From assembly GCA_036501345.1 (NCBI GenBank), contig DASYAN010000157.1, forward strand, positions 1 to 26,014: 26,014 bases of DNA, in the 5' to 3' direction. The position numbers were made by a program, and so were the translations under genes. This DNA is from DASYAN01 sp036501345. GTDB taxonomy: Bacteria; Chloroflexota; Ktedonobacteria; Ktedonobacterales; Ktedonobacteraceae. The number at the start of each line of letters is the position of its first letter. The stretch's first letter is position 1. Under the pieces are notes generated by a model that searched no databases, was not told where the DNA came from, and worked only from the letters and a program-made list of their open reading frames with translations. Positions 7,004 to 14,540 of this stretch are shown piece by piece.

Positions 7004-7438
7004 ATGCCGTTGTTGGTACCATCACGTACAAAGTATCGTCGGCAGCACCGTGGGCGCATGAAAGGTCAGGCCATGCGAGGCAGTACGCTTTCGTTTGGCG
7101 ATTTTGCCCTGCAAGCGTTAGAGCCTTGTTGGATGGAGGCTCGTCAGATCGAAGCCGCTCGTATCGCTCTCACCCGCTATATGAAGCGCGGTGGTAAAGT
7201 GTGGATACGTGTCTTCCCTGACAAGCCTATCACTGCCAAGCCAGCCGAGACCCGTATGGGTAGTGGTAAAGGTGCCGTTGACCACTGGGTTGCAGTTGTA
7301 AAACCAGGCCGTATTATCTTTGAAATTGGCGGCGTTAGCGAAGAGATTGCTAAAGAAGCTATCCGCTTAGCCAGCCATAAACTACCGATTAAAACACGCT
7401 TTATTAAACGAGGGGAGGCGGAGAGTGTCGAATCTTAG
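7004..7438 (+). CDS. rplP: 50S ribosomal protein L16
   Basis: L16 sits near the A site and the central protuberance of the 50S subunit and helps tRNA accommodation. The 144 residues match the usual length. Conserved segments are PSRTKYRRQHRGRMKG at the start, ARQIEAARIALTRYMKRGGK in the middle, RVFPDKPITAKPAETRMGSGKG and the VDHWVAVVKPGRIIFEIGGV strand. The start ATG is preceded by aggag at a 9-nt distance. Its last 14 nt overlap the start of rpmC. Confidence 0.98.
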   Translation: MPLLVPSRTKYRRQHRGRMKGQAMRGSTLSFGDFALQALEPCWMEARQIEAARIALTRYMKRGGKVWIRVFPDKPITAKPAETRMGSGKGAVDHWVAVVKPGRIIFEIGGVSEEIAKEAIRLASHKLPIKTRFIKRGEAESVES

Positions 7439-7634
7439 GGAACGCCGACAGCAAATTCAAGCGCTATCCTATAACGAGGCTCAGCGGGAACTCAAAGACC
7501 TGCGACTCAAGCTGTTCAACCTCCGCTTGCAGCAACAGCGTGGTGAAGTAAAGAATAGTCGGGTGTTTGCAGAGACGCGTAAGGATATTGCGCGTGTGCT
7601 ACATCGCTTAACCGAGTTGGAGCGTGAGTCATGA
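7425..7634 (+). CDS. rpmC: 50S ribosomal protein L29
   Basis: L29 is a small helical-hairpin protein beside the tunnel exit, next to L23. The 69-residue product fits the family, with NEAQRELKDLRLKLFNLRLQ forming helix one and NSRVFAETRKDIARVLHRLTE forming helix two. The GTG at 7425 is chosen as start; it overlaps the 3' end of rplP by 14 nt and follows a gaggcgga purine stretch. The stop overlaps the rpsQ start in an ATGA arrangement, indicating tight coupling. Confidence 0.96.
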   Translation: MSNLRERRQQIQALSYNEAQRELKDLRLKLFNLRLQQQRGEVKNSRVFAETRKDIARVLHRLTELERES

Positions 7635-8011
7635 CACAGCAACATGCAGCAACCGGGTCAGAACAGGCTGTGACGCAGAAGAAGAGTCGTCATCAGCAAA
7701 AAGTTGGACGCGTGGTCAGCGACAAAATGGAAAAAACGAGAGTGGTTACTGTCGAGACACTCAAGAAGCATCGTATCTATAAGCGTACTTATAGGCAGAC
7801 AAAGCGTTTCCATGTGCATGATGAGGAGAACCGCTCTCACATCGGTGACTTGGTGCGTATCGAGGAGAGCCGACCGTTAAGTAAGCTGAAACGCTGGCGC
7901 CTCGTCGAGATTCTCAAGCTGGGAAGCGGCATAGTGCCGGGGGAAGAAGTGTTGGCCCAAGCCAACCCCAATCCAGCCTCGTCCGCAGAAAAATCCGGCG
8001 AAGCAGAGTAG
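7631..8011 (+). CDS. rpsQ: 30S ribosomal protein S17, extended at both ends
   Basis: S17 is a primary 16S rRNA-binding OB-fold protein of the 30S body. The core is recognisable as KVGRVVSDKMEKTRVVTVE (24-42), the HRIYKRTYRQTKRFHVHDE block and GDLVRIEESRPLSKLKRWRLVEI. The protein has 126 residues against about 80-90 usually: roughly 20 extra at the N-terminus (Gln/Ala/Thr-rich) and about 28 at the C-terminus (Pro/Ala/Glu-rich). The start overlaps the rpmC stop by 4 nt. Confidence 0.95.
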   Translation: MTQQHAATGSEQAVTQKKSRHQQKVGRVVSDKMEKTRVVTVETLKKHRIYKRTYRQTKRFHVHDEENRSHIGDLVRIEESRPLSKLKRWRLVEILKLGSGIVPGEEVLAQANPNPASSAEKSGEAE

Positions 8012-8026
8012 GGAGAAAAAGGACCT

Positions 8027-8395
8027 ATGATTCAGCCACAGACACGCTTAAAGGTCGCCGATAATACAGGCGCAAAAGTAATTATGTGCATTCGCGTAAT
8101 GAGTGGTTCTGCCAAACGCTATGCAGAAGTCGGGGATGTGATCAAAGCCTCCGTCAAAGTAGCTGCTCCAAATGGGCAAGTGAAAAAAGGTGATGTAGTT
8201 GATGCCGTCGTGGTGCGTGTGGCCAAAGAGTATGGGCGTTCCGACGGTTCACATATTCGCTTTGACGAGAACGCTGCAGTCATTCTCGCCCCTGGTAACA
8301 ATCCGCGTGGAACGCGTATCTTTGGCCCGGTTGCCCGCGAATTGCGTGAGAAGAACTTTTTGCGACTCGTTTCGCTCGCACCGGAAGTGATCTAA
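8027..8395 (+). CDS. rplN: 50S ribosomal protein L14
   Basis: L14 lies at the subunit interface and contacts the 30S body and, in quiescence, RsfS. The 122-residue length is exact for the family. It begins MIQPQTRLKVADNTGAKVIMC, contains VKKGDVVDAVVVRVAKEYGR and the DENAAVILAPGNNPRGTRIFGPVAREL block. It opens the spc cluster 15 nt after rpsQ with an agggag site. Confidence 0.98.
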   Translation: MIQPQTRLKVADNTGAKVIMCIRVMSGSAKRYAEVGDVIKASVKVAAPNGQVKKGDVVDAVVVRVAKEYGRSDGSHIRFDENAAVILAPGNNPRGTRIFGPVARELREKNFLRLVSLAPEVI

Positions 8396-8406
8396 CGGGG
8401 AAAAAA

Positions 8407-8799
8407 ATGGCAACAAAGCAAGTACAAAAGAAGCCTCTCCATCTTGCCAATAAGATGAAAATTAAAAAAGGCGATACCGTTTTAATTACCACTGGCAAGG
8501 ATAAGGGGAAGGAAGGAATTGTATCACGGGCTATGCCTCAGACCGAAAAAGTAATTATTGAAGGTCTGAATGTCGTAAAGAAGCATGTGCGCCCACAGGG
8601 CCAGACGCGGCAGGGTGGTGTGATCGAGAAAGCGATGCCTATTCATATCTCGAATGTGATGTTGAAGTGTACATCGTGCGGAGAGCCCACGCGCGTGGCT
8701 CGTGAACGTCGCCCAATGGGAGATGATCAGAAGCTGCGTCCTGTACGTATCTGCAAGAAGTGCCATAAGGTTATTGAAGACCGCACGAGGAGTAGTTAA
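8407..8799 (+). CDS. rplX: 50S ribosomal protein L24, zinc-ribbon form
   Basis: L24 is an early assembly protein at the tunnel exit. The KOW motif appears as KIKKGDTVLITTGKDKGKEG (18-37), followed by KVIIEGLNVVKKHVRP. The C-terminal part carries two cysteine pairs, C88-x2-C91 and C116-x2-C119 (CTSC and CKKC), which form a zinc ribbon seen in many bacterial L24 proteins. It has 130 residues, slightly long because of about 13 extra basic residues at the N-terminus. It ends 1 nt before rplE. Confidence 0.96.
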   Translation: MATKQVQKKPLHLANKMKIKKGDTVLITTGKDKGKEGIVSRAMPQTEKVIIEGLNVVKKHVRPQGQTRQGGVIEKAMPIHISNVMLKCTSCGEPTRVARERRPMGDDQKLRPVRICKKCHKVIEDRTRSS

Positions 8800-8800
8800 T

Positions 8801-9343
8801 ATGGCATCAGCCTTGAAAGAAAGATATCGTCGAGAAGTGATATCTGCTTTGCAAAAGGAATTTGATTATAAGAATCCTATGCAGGTACCTTCTGTTAATA
8901 AAGTTGTGGTCAACATTGGCTTGGGCGAAGTTATCCAGAATGCCAAAGCCATGGAAGCCGCTGTTGCTGATCTGGCAGCGATTACAGGTCAGAGACCAGT
9001 CATCACCCGTGCCAAGCGTTCGGTTGCAGCCTTCAAATTACGCGAAGGTATGCAGATCGGTTGTATGGTGACGTTACGTGGTGACCGTATGTTCTACTTC
9101 CTTGATAAACTGATAAACGTGGCCCTGCCCCGCCTGCGTGATTTCCAGGGAGTTTCCCCTGAAGCCTTTGATGGCCGCGGCAATTATACACTGGGCTTGC
9201 GTGAACAATTGGTCTTTCCTGAGATCGACTATGATAAGGTCGATAAACTGCGCGGTATGGAAGTCAGTATTGTGACGACTGCACGCACAGACCAAGAAGG
9301 ACGACGGCTGCTCGCATTGATGGGCATGCCCTTTAAGAAATAA
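8801..9343 (+). CDS. rplE: 50S ribosomal protein L5
   Basis: L5 binds 5S rRNA and contacts the P-site tRNA in the central protuberance. ATG 8801 is chosen as start: it follows the rplX stop by 1 nt and lies 8 nt after gaggag; the longer reading frame from 8702 would only be an overlap with rplX. The 180 residues are normal. Typical segments are VPSVNKVVVNIGLGE, KRSVAAFKLREGMQIGCMVTLRG and FQGVSPEAFDGRGNYTLGLREQLVFPEIDYDKV. Confidence 0.97.
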   Translation: MASALKERYRREVISALQKEFDYKNPMQVPSVNKVVVNIGLGEVIQNAKAMEAAVADLAAITGQRPVITRAKRSVAAFKLREGMQIGCMVTLRGDRMFYFLDKLINVALPRLRDFQGVSPEAFDGRGNYTLGLREQLVFPEIDYDKVDKLRGMEVSIVTTARTDQEGRRLLALMGMPFKK

Positions 9344-9356
9344 TGCTGGAGGTCGC

Positions 9357-9542
9357 ATGGCAAAAATATCAATGATTGTGAAGTCGCAGCGCAAACCCCG
9401 CTTTAGAGTGCAGCAGCATAATCGCTGCAAGGTCTGTGGGCGACCTCGTGCATATATGCGCAAATTCGGTCTGTGCCGTATCTGCTTCCGCGAACGTGCG
9501 TTACGCGGTGAGCTGCCCGGTGTAACAAAATCGAGCTGGTAG
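9357..9542 (+). CDS. rpsN: 30S ribosomal protein S14, zinc-binding type Z
   Basis: S14 binds 16S rRNA in the 30S head. This is the short zinc-containing form: 61 residues with C24-x2-C27 and C40-x2-C43 (RCKVCGRPRAY and GLCRICFRE). The C-terminus GELPGVTKSSW is canonical. The start ATG follows a ggaggtcgc site 13 nt after rplE. Confidence 0.97.
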   Translation: MAKISMIVKSQRKPRFRVQQHNRCKVCGRPRAYMRKFGLCRICFRERALRGELPGVTKSSW

Positions 9543-9563
9543 AATCGCGAAGAAAAAGATGCG

Positions 9564-9593
9564 AGAAACGAAAATTGCTCTATTTGCGTTTCT
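9564..9593 (+). promoter_or_regulatory. Hairpin in the rpsN-rpsH gap
   Basis: agaaacg (9564-9570) is the reverse complement of cgtttct (9587-9593), and aaa/ttt pairs can extend the stem inwards past a bulged G. The hairpin ends just before the rpsH Shine-Dalgarno gggagg (9595-9600). In E. coli S8 represses spc mRNA by binding near rplE; whether this hairpin has a similar role here is unknown. Confidence 0.45.
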
Positions 9594-9607
9594 TGGGAGG
9601 ATGATTC

Positions 9608-10003
9608 ATGAATATGACTGATCCCATTGCGGATATGCTGACGCGTATTCGCAATGCGGCAACAGCACGACATACTCGCGTATTGGTTCCGGCCTCGAAA
9701 ATGAAGCTGGGCCTTGCACGCGTGCTCAAAGAAGAAGGCTATATTAAAGATATAGAAATCCTGAAAGATAATCCGCAGGGGACGCTCCGCCTTACTCTCC
9801 GTTATGTGGACAAGAAACCTGTCCTGACGCAGCTGAAACGCGTCAGCAAGCCTGGTCTGCGTGTTTATAGTAAGAAGGCAGATATTCCCCGCGTCCGTGG
9901 AGGCCTGGGCATTGCTGTTCTTTCAACACCAAGGGGCCTGATGACTGGTTCAAATGCCTACAAGCAAGGTCTTGGCGGCGAGGTCGTCTGCTACATTTGG
10001 TAG
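9608..10003 (+). CDS. rpsH: 30S ribosomal protein S8
   Basis: S8 is a primary 16S rRNA-binding protein and, in E. coli, the autogenous repressor of the spc operon. The 131-residue protein shows MTDPIADMLTRIRNAATARH at the start, LKEEGYIKDIEIL in the middle and KKADIPRVRGGLGIAVLSTPRGLMT near the end, closing with GGEVVCYIW. The start ATG at 9608 lies 7 nt after gggagg; a second in-frame ATG 6 nt downstream would also fit. Confidence 0.98.
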   Translation: MNMTDPIADMLTRIRNAATARHTRVLVPASKMKLGLARVLKEEGYIKDIEILKDNPQGTLRLTLRYVDKKPVLTQLKRVSKPGLRVYSKKADIPRVRGGLGIAVLSTPRGLMTGSNAYKQGLGGEVVCYIW

Positions 10004-10016
10004 AGGGAGGTTTCAA

Positions 10017-10592
10017 ATGTCTCGTATTGGACGTGCTCCAATCGTTGTGCCGTCAAAGGTGCAAGTGAACTGGACCGAGGAGAATTTTGTAACCGTGAAG
10101 GGACCAAAAGGCGAACTCAAGGGCCAGATCGATTCCGAGCTAACACTCAAACTTGAGGATGGGTCATTGCAAGTGAACCGTCCATCGGATAGTAAGCCGC
10201 ACAAGGCAAAGCATGGTCTCTATCGTACTCTCCTCAATAACATGGTTGTTGGGGTGACCAATGGCTATACAAAACAGCTGGAGATCCATGGCGTTGGCTA
10301 TCGTGCTGCAAAAGTTGGCAATAATCTGGTCATTTTAGTTGGTTATTCGCATCCTGTTGAGGTTCAGCCTCCGACTGGTATCACTCTCTCGGTTGATGGT
10401 ACAGATCCTGCCACGAAGGCGACCAAGATTAGTGTAAGCGGTATTGATAAGCAACTGGTTGGCCAAGTGGCGGCAGATATCCGTGCTATTCGTAAGCCAG
10501 AGCCCTACAAAGGCAAAGGTATTCGCTACGCTGGTGAAAAGATTCGACGTAAGGCTGGTAAAGCAGGTAAAGTCGGCGGCAAGAAGAAGTGA
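10017..10592 (+). CDS. rplF: 50S ribosomal protein L6
   Basis: L6 lies near the factor-binding site of the 50S subunit beside the sarcin-ricin loop. ATG 10017, preceded by agggaggtttcaa, gives the canonical MSRIGRAPI start; the frame extends upstream into rpsH but that part is not L6. The 191 residues include TVKGPKGELKG, MVVGVTNGYTKQLEIHGVGYRA and the C-terminal RKPEPYKGKGIRYAGEKIRRKAGK signature. A short Gly/Lys tail follows. Confidence 0.97.
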   Translation: MSRIGRAPIVVPSKVQVNWTEENFVTVKGPKGELKGQIDSELTLKLEDGSLQVNRPSDSKPHKAKHGLYRTLLNNMVVGVTNGYTKQLEIHGVGYRAAKVGNNLVILVGYSHPVEVQPPTGITLSVDGTDPATKATKISVSGIDKQLVGQVAADIRAIRKPEPYKGKGIRYAGEKIRRKAGKAGKVGGKKK

Positions 10593-10598
10593 TAAACT

Positions 10599-11228
10599 AT
10601 GATTAAACGATTCAATGCAAATCGGGCGCGGCTACGGCGGCACCGGCATTTAAGACGGCGTCTAGCAGGAGTATCATCACGTCCACGCTTGAATGTATTT
10701 CGCAGTGGACAGCATATTTATGCACAGATTGTAGATGATACCACGGGTAGGACGTTAGTTGCGGCTTCATCGCTCGATGAAAGTCTGCAAGATTTCAAAC
10801 CGGCTCAGTTCGTTGACACGCAACATGCGGCCCGTCAAGAGGAGGCTTCTGCTGAGGTAGAAGCAGAGGCTGTTGCCACAGAGGCTGCATCTGTCAAAGG
10901 AAAAGGAGCCAAAGCAGAGAAATCTGCTAAATCGGGTAAAGCGGACAAATCTGCTAAGCCCCAGGCAAAGGGTGGCAAGCCTGGAACACAAGTTAAAACA
11001 GTGTTGCCAGCTGCACAGAGGGGTGAAAGGAAGACACCGAAAGAGGCACTCGCTCCTATTGCCAATAACCGCAAAGTTGCACTAGCACGCGAAGTTGGCA
11101 AACTTGTTGCCGAGCGTGCGAAAGAAAAAGGTGTAACTCGGGTTGTCTTTGATCGTGGTGGCTATGCCTATCATGGGCGGGTAGCTGCACTGGCTGAAGG
11201 CGCTCGTGAAGTAGGTCTAGATTTCTAA
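10599..11228 (+). CDS. rplR: 50S ribosomal protein L18 with a large internal insertion
   Basis: L18 binds 5S rRNA and links it to 23S rRNA in the central protuberance. The N-terminal part (RPRLNVFRSGQHIYAQIVDD, about 28-47, then TLVAASS) and the C-terminal part (KVALAREVGKLVAERAKEKG, VVFDRGGYAYHGRVAALAEGAREVGLDF) are canonical. Between them, at about 66-155, lies an Ala/Lys/Glu/Ser-rich segment of roughly 85-90 residues that normal L18 (about 115-122 residues) lacks, giving 209 in total. The insertion falls in the loop between the sheet and the following helix, so the fold can be kept. The site before ATG is weak (aagaagaagtga). Confidence 0.96.
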   Translation: MIKRFNANRARLRRHRHLRRRLAGVSSRPRLNVFRSGQHIYAQIVDDTTGRTLVAASSLDESLQDFKPAQFVDTQHAARQEEASAEVEAEAVATEAASVKGKGAKAEKSAKSGKADKSAKPQAKGGKPGTQVKTVLPAAQRGERKTPKEALAPIANNRKVALAREVGKLVAERAKEKGVTRVVFDRGGYAYHGRVAALAEGAREVGLDF

Positions 11229-11242
11229 CCAGACTCAGCCAC

Positions 11243-11256
11243 CAGGGGAAACCCTG
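11243..11256 (+). promoter_or_regulatory. GAAA-tetraloop hairpin upstream of rpsE
   Basis: CAGGG-GAAA-CCCTG is a perfect 5-bp stem with a GNRA-type loop in the 56-nt gap between rplR and rpsE. The rpsE ribosome binding site (aagggaag) follows about 14 nt later. A second GAAA-loop hairpin occurs before adk. Confidence 0.5.
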
Positions 11257-11284
11257 ATAGGGCTACGTTAAGGGAAGACATAAA

Positions 11285-11956
11285 ATGGCAAAAATAGATC
11301 CTTCAAAACTGAACCTAGAGGAGACGGTGGTGGAAGTTAACCGCGTCTCTAAGGTTGTCAAAGGCGGTCGACGTTTTAGCATTCGTGCCCTGGTAGTAGT
11401 CGGTGATCGCAATGGACATGTAGGTTTTGGTTTTGGCAAAGCAAATGAGTACACAGAGGCCATCCGTAAGGGAGTAGAAGAGGCCAAGAAAAACTTGATC
11501 GAGGTTCCGTTGTCTGGTACAACTATTCCTTTCCTGATCAAGACAACTTTTGGCGCTTCAGAAGTCTTGCTTAAGCCTGCTGCGCCTGGTACTGGGGTGA
11601 TCGCTGGTGGTGCAGTACGTGCAGTGATGGAATCTGCTGGTGTCCGTGATATCTTGACAAAGACCCTTGGTAGCACGAACAAAGCAAATACCGTCCAGGC
11701 TTGTATCAAAGGCCTTCGTGAGTTGCGTTCTCCCGATGTCGAAGCAGCACGTCGTGGCAAGACAGTTGTAGATCTCCTTGGCAAGAAGCGTGCTGAGCAA
11801 CTCGCGGTTGCAGCTGCTGCGGCTGCAGAGCAAGCTGCTGTAGCTCGTAGTGCACGTGATGAAGAGGCTCGCGATACCAGGGCTAGCTCCGGGCGCCGTG
11901 ACCGCCGTGATCGTGGTAATGATCGTGGTGGTGACCGCCGTGATAGGGGTCGGTAA
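11285..11956 (+). CDS. rpsE: 30S ribosomal protein S5 with Arg/Gly/Asp-rich tail
   Basis: S5 lies at the mRNA entry channel with S3 and S4 and influences fidelity. The dsRBD-like N-terminal domain is clear (VNRVSKVVKGGRRFSIRALV, 18-37, and GHVGFGFGKANEYTEAIRKG), followed by the C-terminal domain (LLKPAAPGTGVIAGGAVRAV, 95-114, and TLGSTNKANTVQACIKGL). The core ends near 170. An Ala-rich helix and a tail of DRRDRG and DRGG repeats (about 200-223) bring it to 223 residues against about 165-170 normally. The tail resembles part of the S3 tail. The stop overlaps the rpmD start by one base (TAATG). Confidence 0.96.
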   Translation: MAKIDPSKLNLEETVVEVNRVSKVVKGGRRFSIRALVVVGDRNGHVGFGFGKANEYTEAIRKGVEEAKKNLIEVPLSGTTIPFLIKTTFGASEVLLKPAAPGTGVIAGGAVRAVMESAGVRDILTKTLGSTNKANTVQACIKGLRELRSPDVEAARRGKTVVDLLGKKRAEQLAVAAAAAAEQAAVARSARDEEARDTRASSGRRDRRDRGNDRGGDRRDRGR

Positions 11957-12153
11957 TGACAAAACTACGTATAAAATGGGTAAAAAGTGCAATTGGCTAT
12001 CCAAAGGATCAGAAAGCAACGATTAAAGCTCTGGGATTGCGCAAGCTTCAGCGCACTGTTGAGCATGAAGATCATCCCACTCTGCGTGGTATGATTCGCA
12101 AGGTGAGCCACTTAGTTCAAGTAGAGGAGGTTATCAGTGCTGAAACTCTCTGA
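11956..12153 (+). CDS. rpmD: 50S ribosomal protein L30
   Basis: L30 is a small peripheral 50S protein. The 65 residues fit the short bacterial form: LRIKWVKSAIGYPKDQKATI, then the helix LGLRKLQRTVEHEDHPTLRGMI and VSHLVQVEEV. It starts on the last base of the rpsE stop codon and its 3' end overlaps rplO by 17 nt, so it is flanked by translational couplings on both sides. Confidence 0.95.
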   Translation: MTKLRIKWVKSAIGYPKDQKATIKALGLRKLQRTVEHEDHPTLRGMIRKVSHLVQVEEVISAETL

Positions 12154-12661
12154 TTTACAGCCAGCTCCTGGCTCACATAAGAGGGAGCGGCGTGTTGGAC
12201 GTGGACATGGCTCTGGCCGAGGCAAGACTGCTGGTCGTGGAACAAAAGGCCAGAAAGCGCGTAGTGGTGGAAAGATCCATCGTGCTTTTAGCGGTGGCCA
12301 GACTCGTCTGTCTAAGCGTTTGCCTTTCATTCGCGGTCTCGGTAACAGCAATACTGCTTTTCGCGATGAATATACTATTATTAACGTCGTGGATCTCAGC
12401 TTGTTTGAGGCAGGTTCCCAGGTCAATCCTGAAACTCTGGTAGCGAATGGATTGATGACGCCTGCGGAAGGACGAGGTTTGATCAAGGTGCTCGGCAATG
12501 GTGAGATTGATCGTGCACTGAATATCAAAGTGCATAAGCTTTCCGCAAGTGCGCGTACCAAGATCGAGGCAGCTGGTGGCAGCATCGAGATCATTCCGGT
12601 GAAAGTCTATGAGAAGACCAAGCGGAGTAAGGACGCAAAAGCAAGTACATCACAGGAATAG
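12137..12661 (+). CDS. rplO: 50S ribosomal protein L15
   Basis: L15 is a late-assembly 50S protein. The GTG at 12137 is taken as start because gaggagg lies 6 nt upstream and it gives the family N-terminus MLKLSDLQPAPGSHKRERRVGRG. The Gly/Arg-rich segment continues with GRGKTAGRGTKGQKARSGG, followed by FEGGQT-like FSGGQTRLSKRLPF. The C-terminal domain includes VKVHKLSASARTKIEAAGG-like sequence. At 174 residues it is slightly longer than the usual 145-150 because of a short basic tail. Confidence 0.96.
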   Translation: MLKLSDLQPAPGSHKRERRVGRGHGSGRGKTAGRGTKGQKARSGGKIHRAFSGGQTRLSKRLPFIRGLGNSNTAFRDEYTIINVVDLSLFEAGSQVNPETLVANGLMTPAEGRGLIKVLGNGEIDRALNIKVHKLSASARTKIEAAGGSIEIIPVKVYEKTKRSKDAKASTSQE

Positions 12662-12701
12662 CAAGAGCAGGGTGCCTGGGTTTCATCCATTGGCATCTTG
12701 C
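12661..12701 (+). promoter_or_regulatory. Imperfect hairpin just after rplO
   Basis: gcaaga (12661-12666) pairs with tcttgc (12696-12701), tgcc (12673-12676) pairs with ggca (12692-12695), and tgg/cca can pair inside, leaving a gcaggg bulge. There is no U-run after it. It could be a weak terminator, a 3'-stabilising structure or part of the secY leader. Confidence 0.4.
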
Positions 12702-12720
12702 TCACTCTAGGTTGTATACT
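12690..12720 (+). promoter_or_regulatory. Candidate promoter upstream of secY
   Basis: TTGGCA (12690-12695) and TATACT (12715-12720) are separated by 19 nt, a slightly long but acceptable sigma70-type spacing. The 271-nt rplO-secY gap is the largest inside this half of the operon, which makes an internal promoter plausible. A second candidate is the extended -10 TGCTATTATAAT at 12831-12842, which lacks a good -35. Confidence 0.4.
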
Positions 12721-12894
12721 ACCATCGTATTGGATTAAGTACTTCCGAATACAGAAAACCCATCAATCGCTATAGATCAGTGAAGCCGCTTGACAAGGCA
12801 GTTTACGCTGAGAGAAAAGTGTGAGATTTCTGCTATTATAATCTCTCTCTGCAGGCTGATTCGTATTCTTTCTTACGCGAATGGTGGAAGAAAG

Positions 12895-12915
12895 GCAGCC
12901 CCTTTGGGATTGAAA
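12895..12915 (+). repeat. Hairpin-ATTGAAA element in secY leader
   Basis: GCAGCCCCTTTGGGATTGAAA has a CCC-TTT-GGG mini-stem followed by ATTGAAA. It lies immediately before the secY ribosome binding site (aggaggg at about 12922-12928). Confidence 0.65.
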
Positions 12916-12932
12916 TGAAATAGGAGGGCTTC

Positions 12933-14264
12933 ATGTGGGAACGACTGCGTAGTATATGGACTGTTCCTGACCTACGCAACAAAATTCTCTTTACGCTGGG
13001 GATTTTGCTAGCATTTCGTGTTCTTGCTAATATATCAGTGCCGTTGACACAAGCTGAGTTTGGGAAGTTAGTTGATCTCTTTAAGCCAGGCTCCAACGAT
13101 CCAACCAGTCAGGTTTTTAATCTGCTGGATGTCTTTACGGGTGGGTCACTCGATAAATTCTCGATTGTTGGTCTCTCGGTTTATCCTTATATTACATCAA
13201 CGATTGTCATGCAATTGTTGCAGCCCATTATCCCGGCATTGCAAAGTTTAGCGACCCAGGGTGAGGCAGGGCGTCTGCGCTTTAGCCAGATCACGCGTAT
13301 AATCACTGTACCTCTTGCTTTCTTATCGGCCCTCGGAAATTGTGCTCTTTACCAGCAAGCTGGCGTTCTGACTGGTTTCAGTCTTTTCGATCCCACTTAC
13401 GCGCTGGAAACCTGGTCAATCCTGTTGACCTTGACAGCTGGAGTGATGATCCTGGTTTGGTTGGGCGAGTTGATCACGGAAAAAGGTATCGGTAATGGTA
13501 TCTCGTTGATTATCTTTGCCAATATCGTCAGCCGTCTCCCGCAATTTATAACCCAGGGATATACCACGGCCTCCACTGGTGGTAGTAGTGGCATTGTGAG
13601 TATAGGTCTCTTCTTGATTATTGGCTTTTTGACCATTATTGGTGTCGTCTATATCTACCAAGGACAGAGACGCATTCCGGTGCAGTATCCAACCAAGCGT
13701 ACTGTTGGACGTGGCATGTTGGTGGGTTCTGCGCAAACTACCTATATTCCTCTGCAAGTCAATAGCGCGGGTATGATCCCGCTGATCTTTGCATCTTCGA
13801 TGCTGCTCTTTCCAACGGTGATTGCGCAGTATCTGACAACCAGTAAAACTCCATGGTTAGCAGCGACGGCGAACTTTGTTAGTACCACAGTGCTCAATCC
13901 TGTGCAATGGTGGTATTGGGTCATGGAATGTCTGCTGGTTATTGCCTTTACGTACTTCTATGCCTATGTCTTGTGGCAGCAGCAGAATATTCCTGAGAAT
14001 CTGCAGAAGCAAGGTGCATTTATTCCTGGGTATCGTCCTGGGGAGCCTACCAGCAGGTATCTGAGTACTATTCTGAACCGTGTCACTTTGGCTGGGGCAA
14101 TTTTCTTAGGTATTGTAACCTTTATGCAGTACTTCACGCGTGTAGGTGGGAACCAGTTATTCACGGCTGCTTCTGTGTTAATTGTCGTTGGAGTTGTGCT
14201 CGATACTGTCAGACAGTTAGAAGCGCAGATGGTCATGCGTAACTATTCAGGCTTTTTGTCCTAG
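12933..14264 (+). CDS. secY: Preprotein translocase subunit SecY
   Basis: SecY is the channel subunit of the SecYEG translocon in the cytoplasmic membrane. The 443-residue protein has about ten hydrophobic segments. Family marks include GLSVYPYITSTIVMQLL near residue 80, the GEAGRLRFSQITR cytosolic loop, the GELITEKGIGNGISLIIFANI signature at about 178-198, the GQRRIPVQYPTK loop and VNSAGMIPLIFASS. The C-terminal cytosolic loop has PENLQKQGAFIPGYRPG. The start ATG lies 4-5 nt after aggaggg. It is the usual spc-operon companion of rplO and adk. Confidence 0.97.
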   Translation: MWERLRSIWTVPDLRNKILFTLGILLAFRVLANISVPLTQAEFGKLVDLFKPGSNDPTSQVFNLLDVFTGGSLDKFSIVGLSVYPYITSTIVMQLLQPIIPALQSLATQGEAGRLRFSQITRIITVPLAFLSALGNCALYQQAGVLTGFSLFDPTYALETWSILLTLTAGVMILVWLGELITEKGIGNGISLIIFANIVSRLPQFITQGYTTASTGGSSGIVSIGLFLIIGFLTIIGVVYIYQGQRRIPVQYPTKRTVGRGMLVGSAQTTYIPLQVNSAGMIPLIFASSMLLFPTVIAQYLTTSKTPWLAATANFVSTTVLNPVQWWYWVMECLLVIAFTYFYAYVLWQQQNIPENLQKQGAFIPGYRPGEPTSRYLSTILNRVTLAGAIFLGIVTFMQYFTRVGGNQLFTAASVLIVVGVVLDTVRQLEAQMVMRNYSGFLS

Positions 14265-14275
14265 TAGATGATCAA

Positions 14276-14305
14276 TTGATCGTTTTGGTTTATTCATGTT
14301 ATACT
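14276..14305 (+). promoter_or_regulatory. Candidate promoter for adk-map
   Basis: TTGATC (14276-14281) and TATACT (14300-14305) are spaced by 18 nt, just after the secY stop. Transcription would start near 14312, close to a strong aaggaggt stretch (14316-14323). Confidence 0.5.
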
Positions 14306-14540
14306 AAGTCTGTGGAAGGAGGTATGGAATCTGAGAGTTGCTACTCGTTTTCGTTTCGCTTTGAAGATACTGCAATGCATCTCTATCGTGGAGAAGGAGA
14401 AGGCAATGGAAGTTCTTCCCTCCTCTTTCCATTGTTCAGCTGTTAAAGGTGTTGATAAGCGAACTATCTCTCTGCAGTTGTTTGGGAGTGCCTTAGCTTA
14501 GCCTACGTGCGTCTATTCTAACACGTCAATGACATTTTGG

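Noticed and set aside
8702..8800. Longer rplE start inside rplX
   Set aside because: It overlaps a conserved zinc ribbon of L24 and adds residues unknown in L5; ATG 8801 has a good site.
12790..12842. TTGACA (12790-12795) with TATAAT (12837-12842) as one promoter
   Set aside because: The spacing is 41 nt, far from the 16-19 nt needed. The -10 might work as an extended -10 without this -35.
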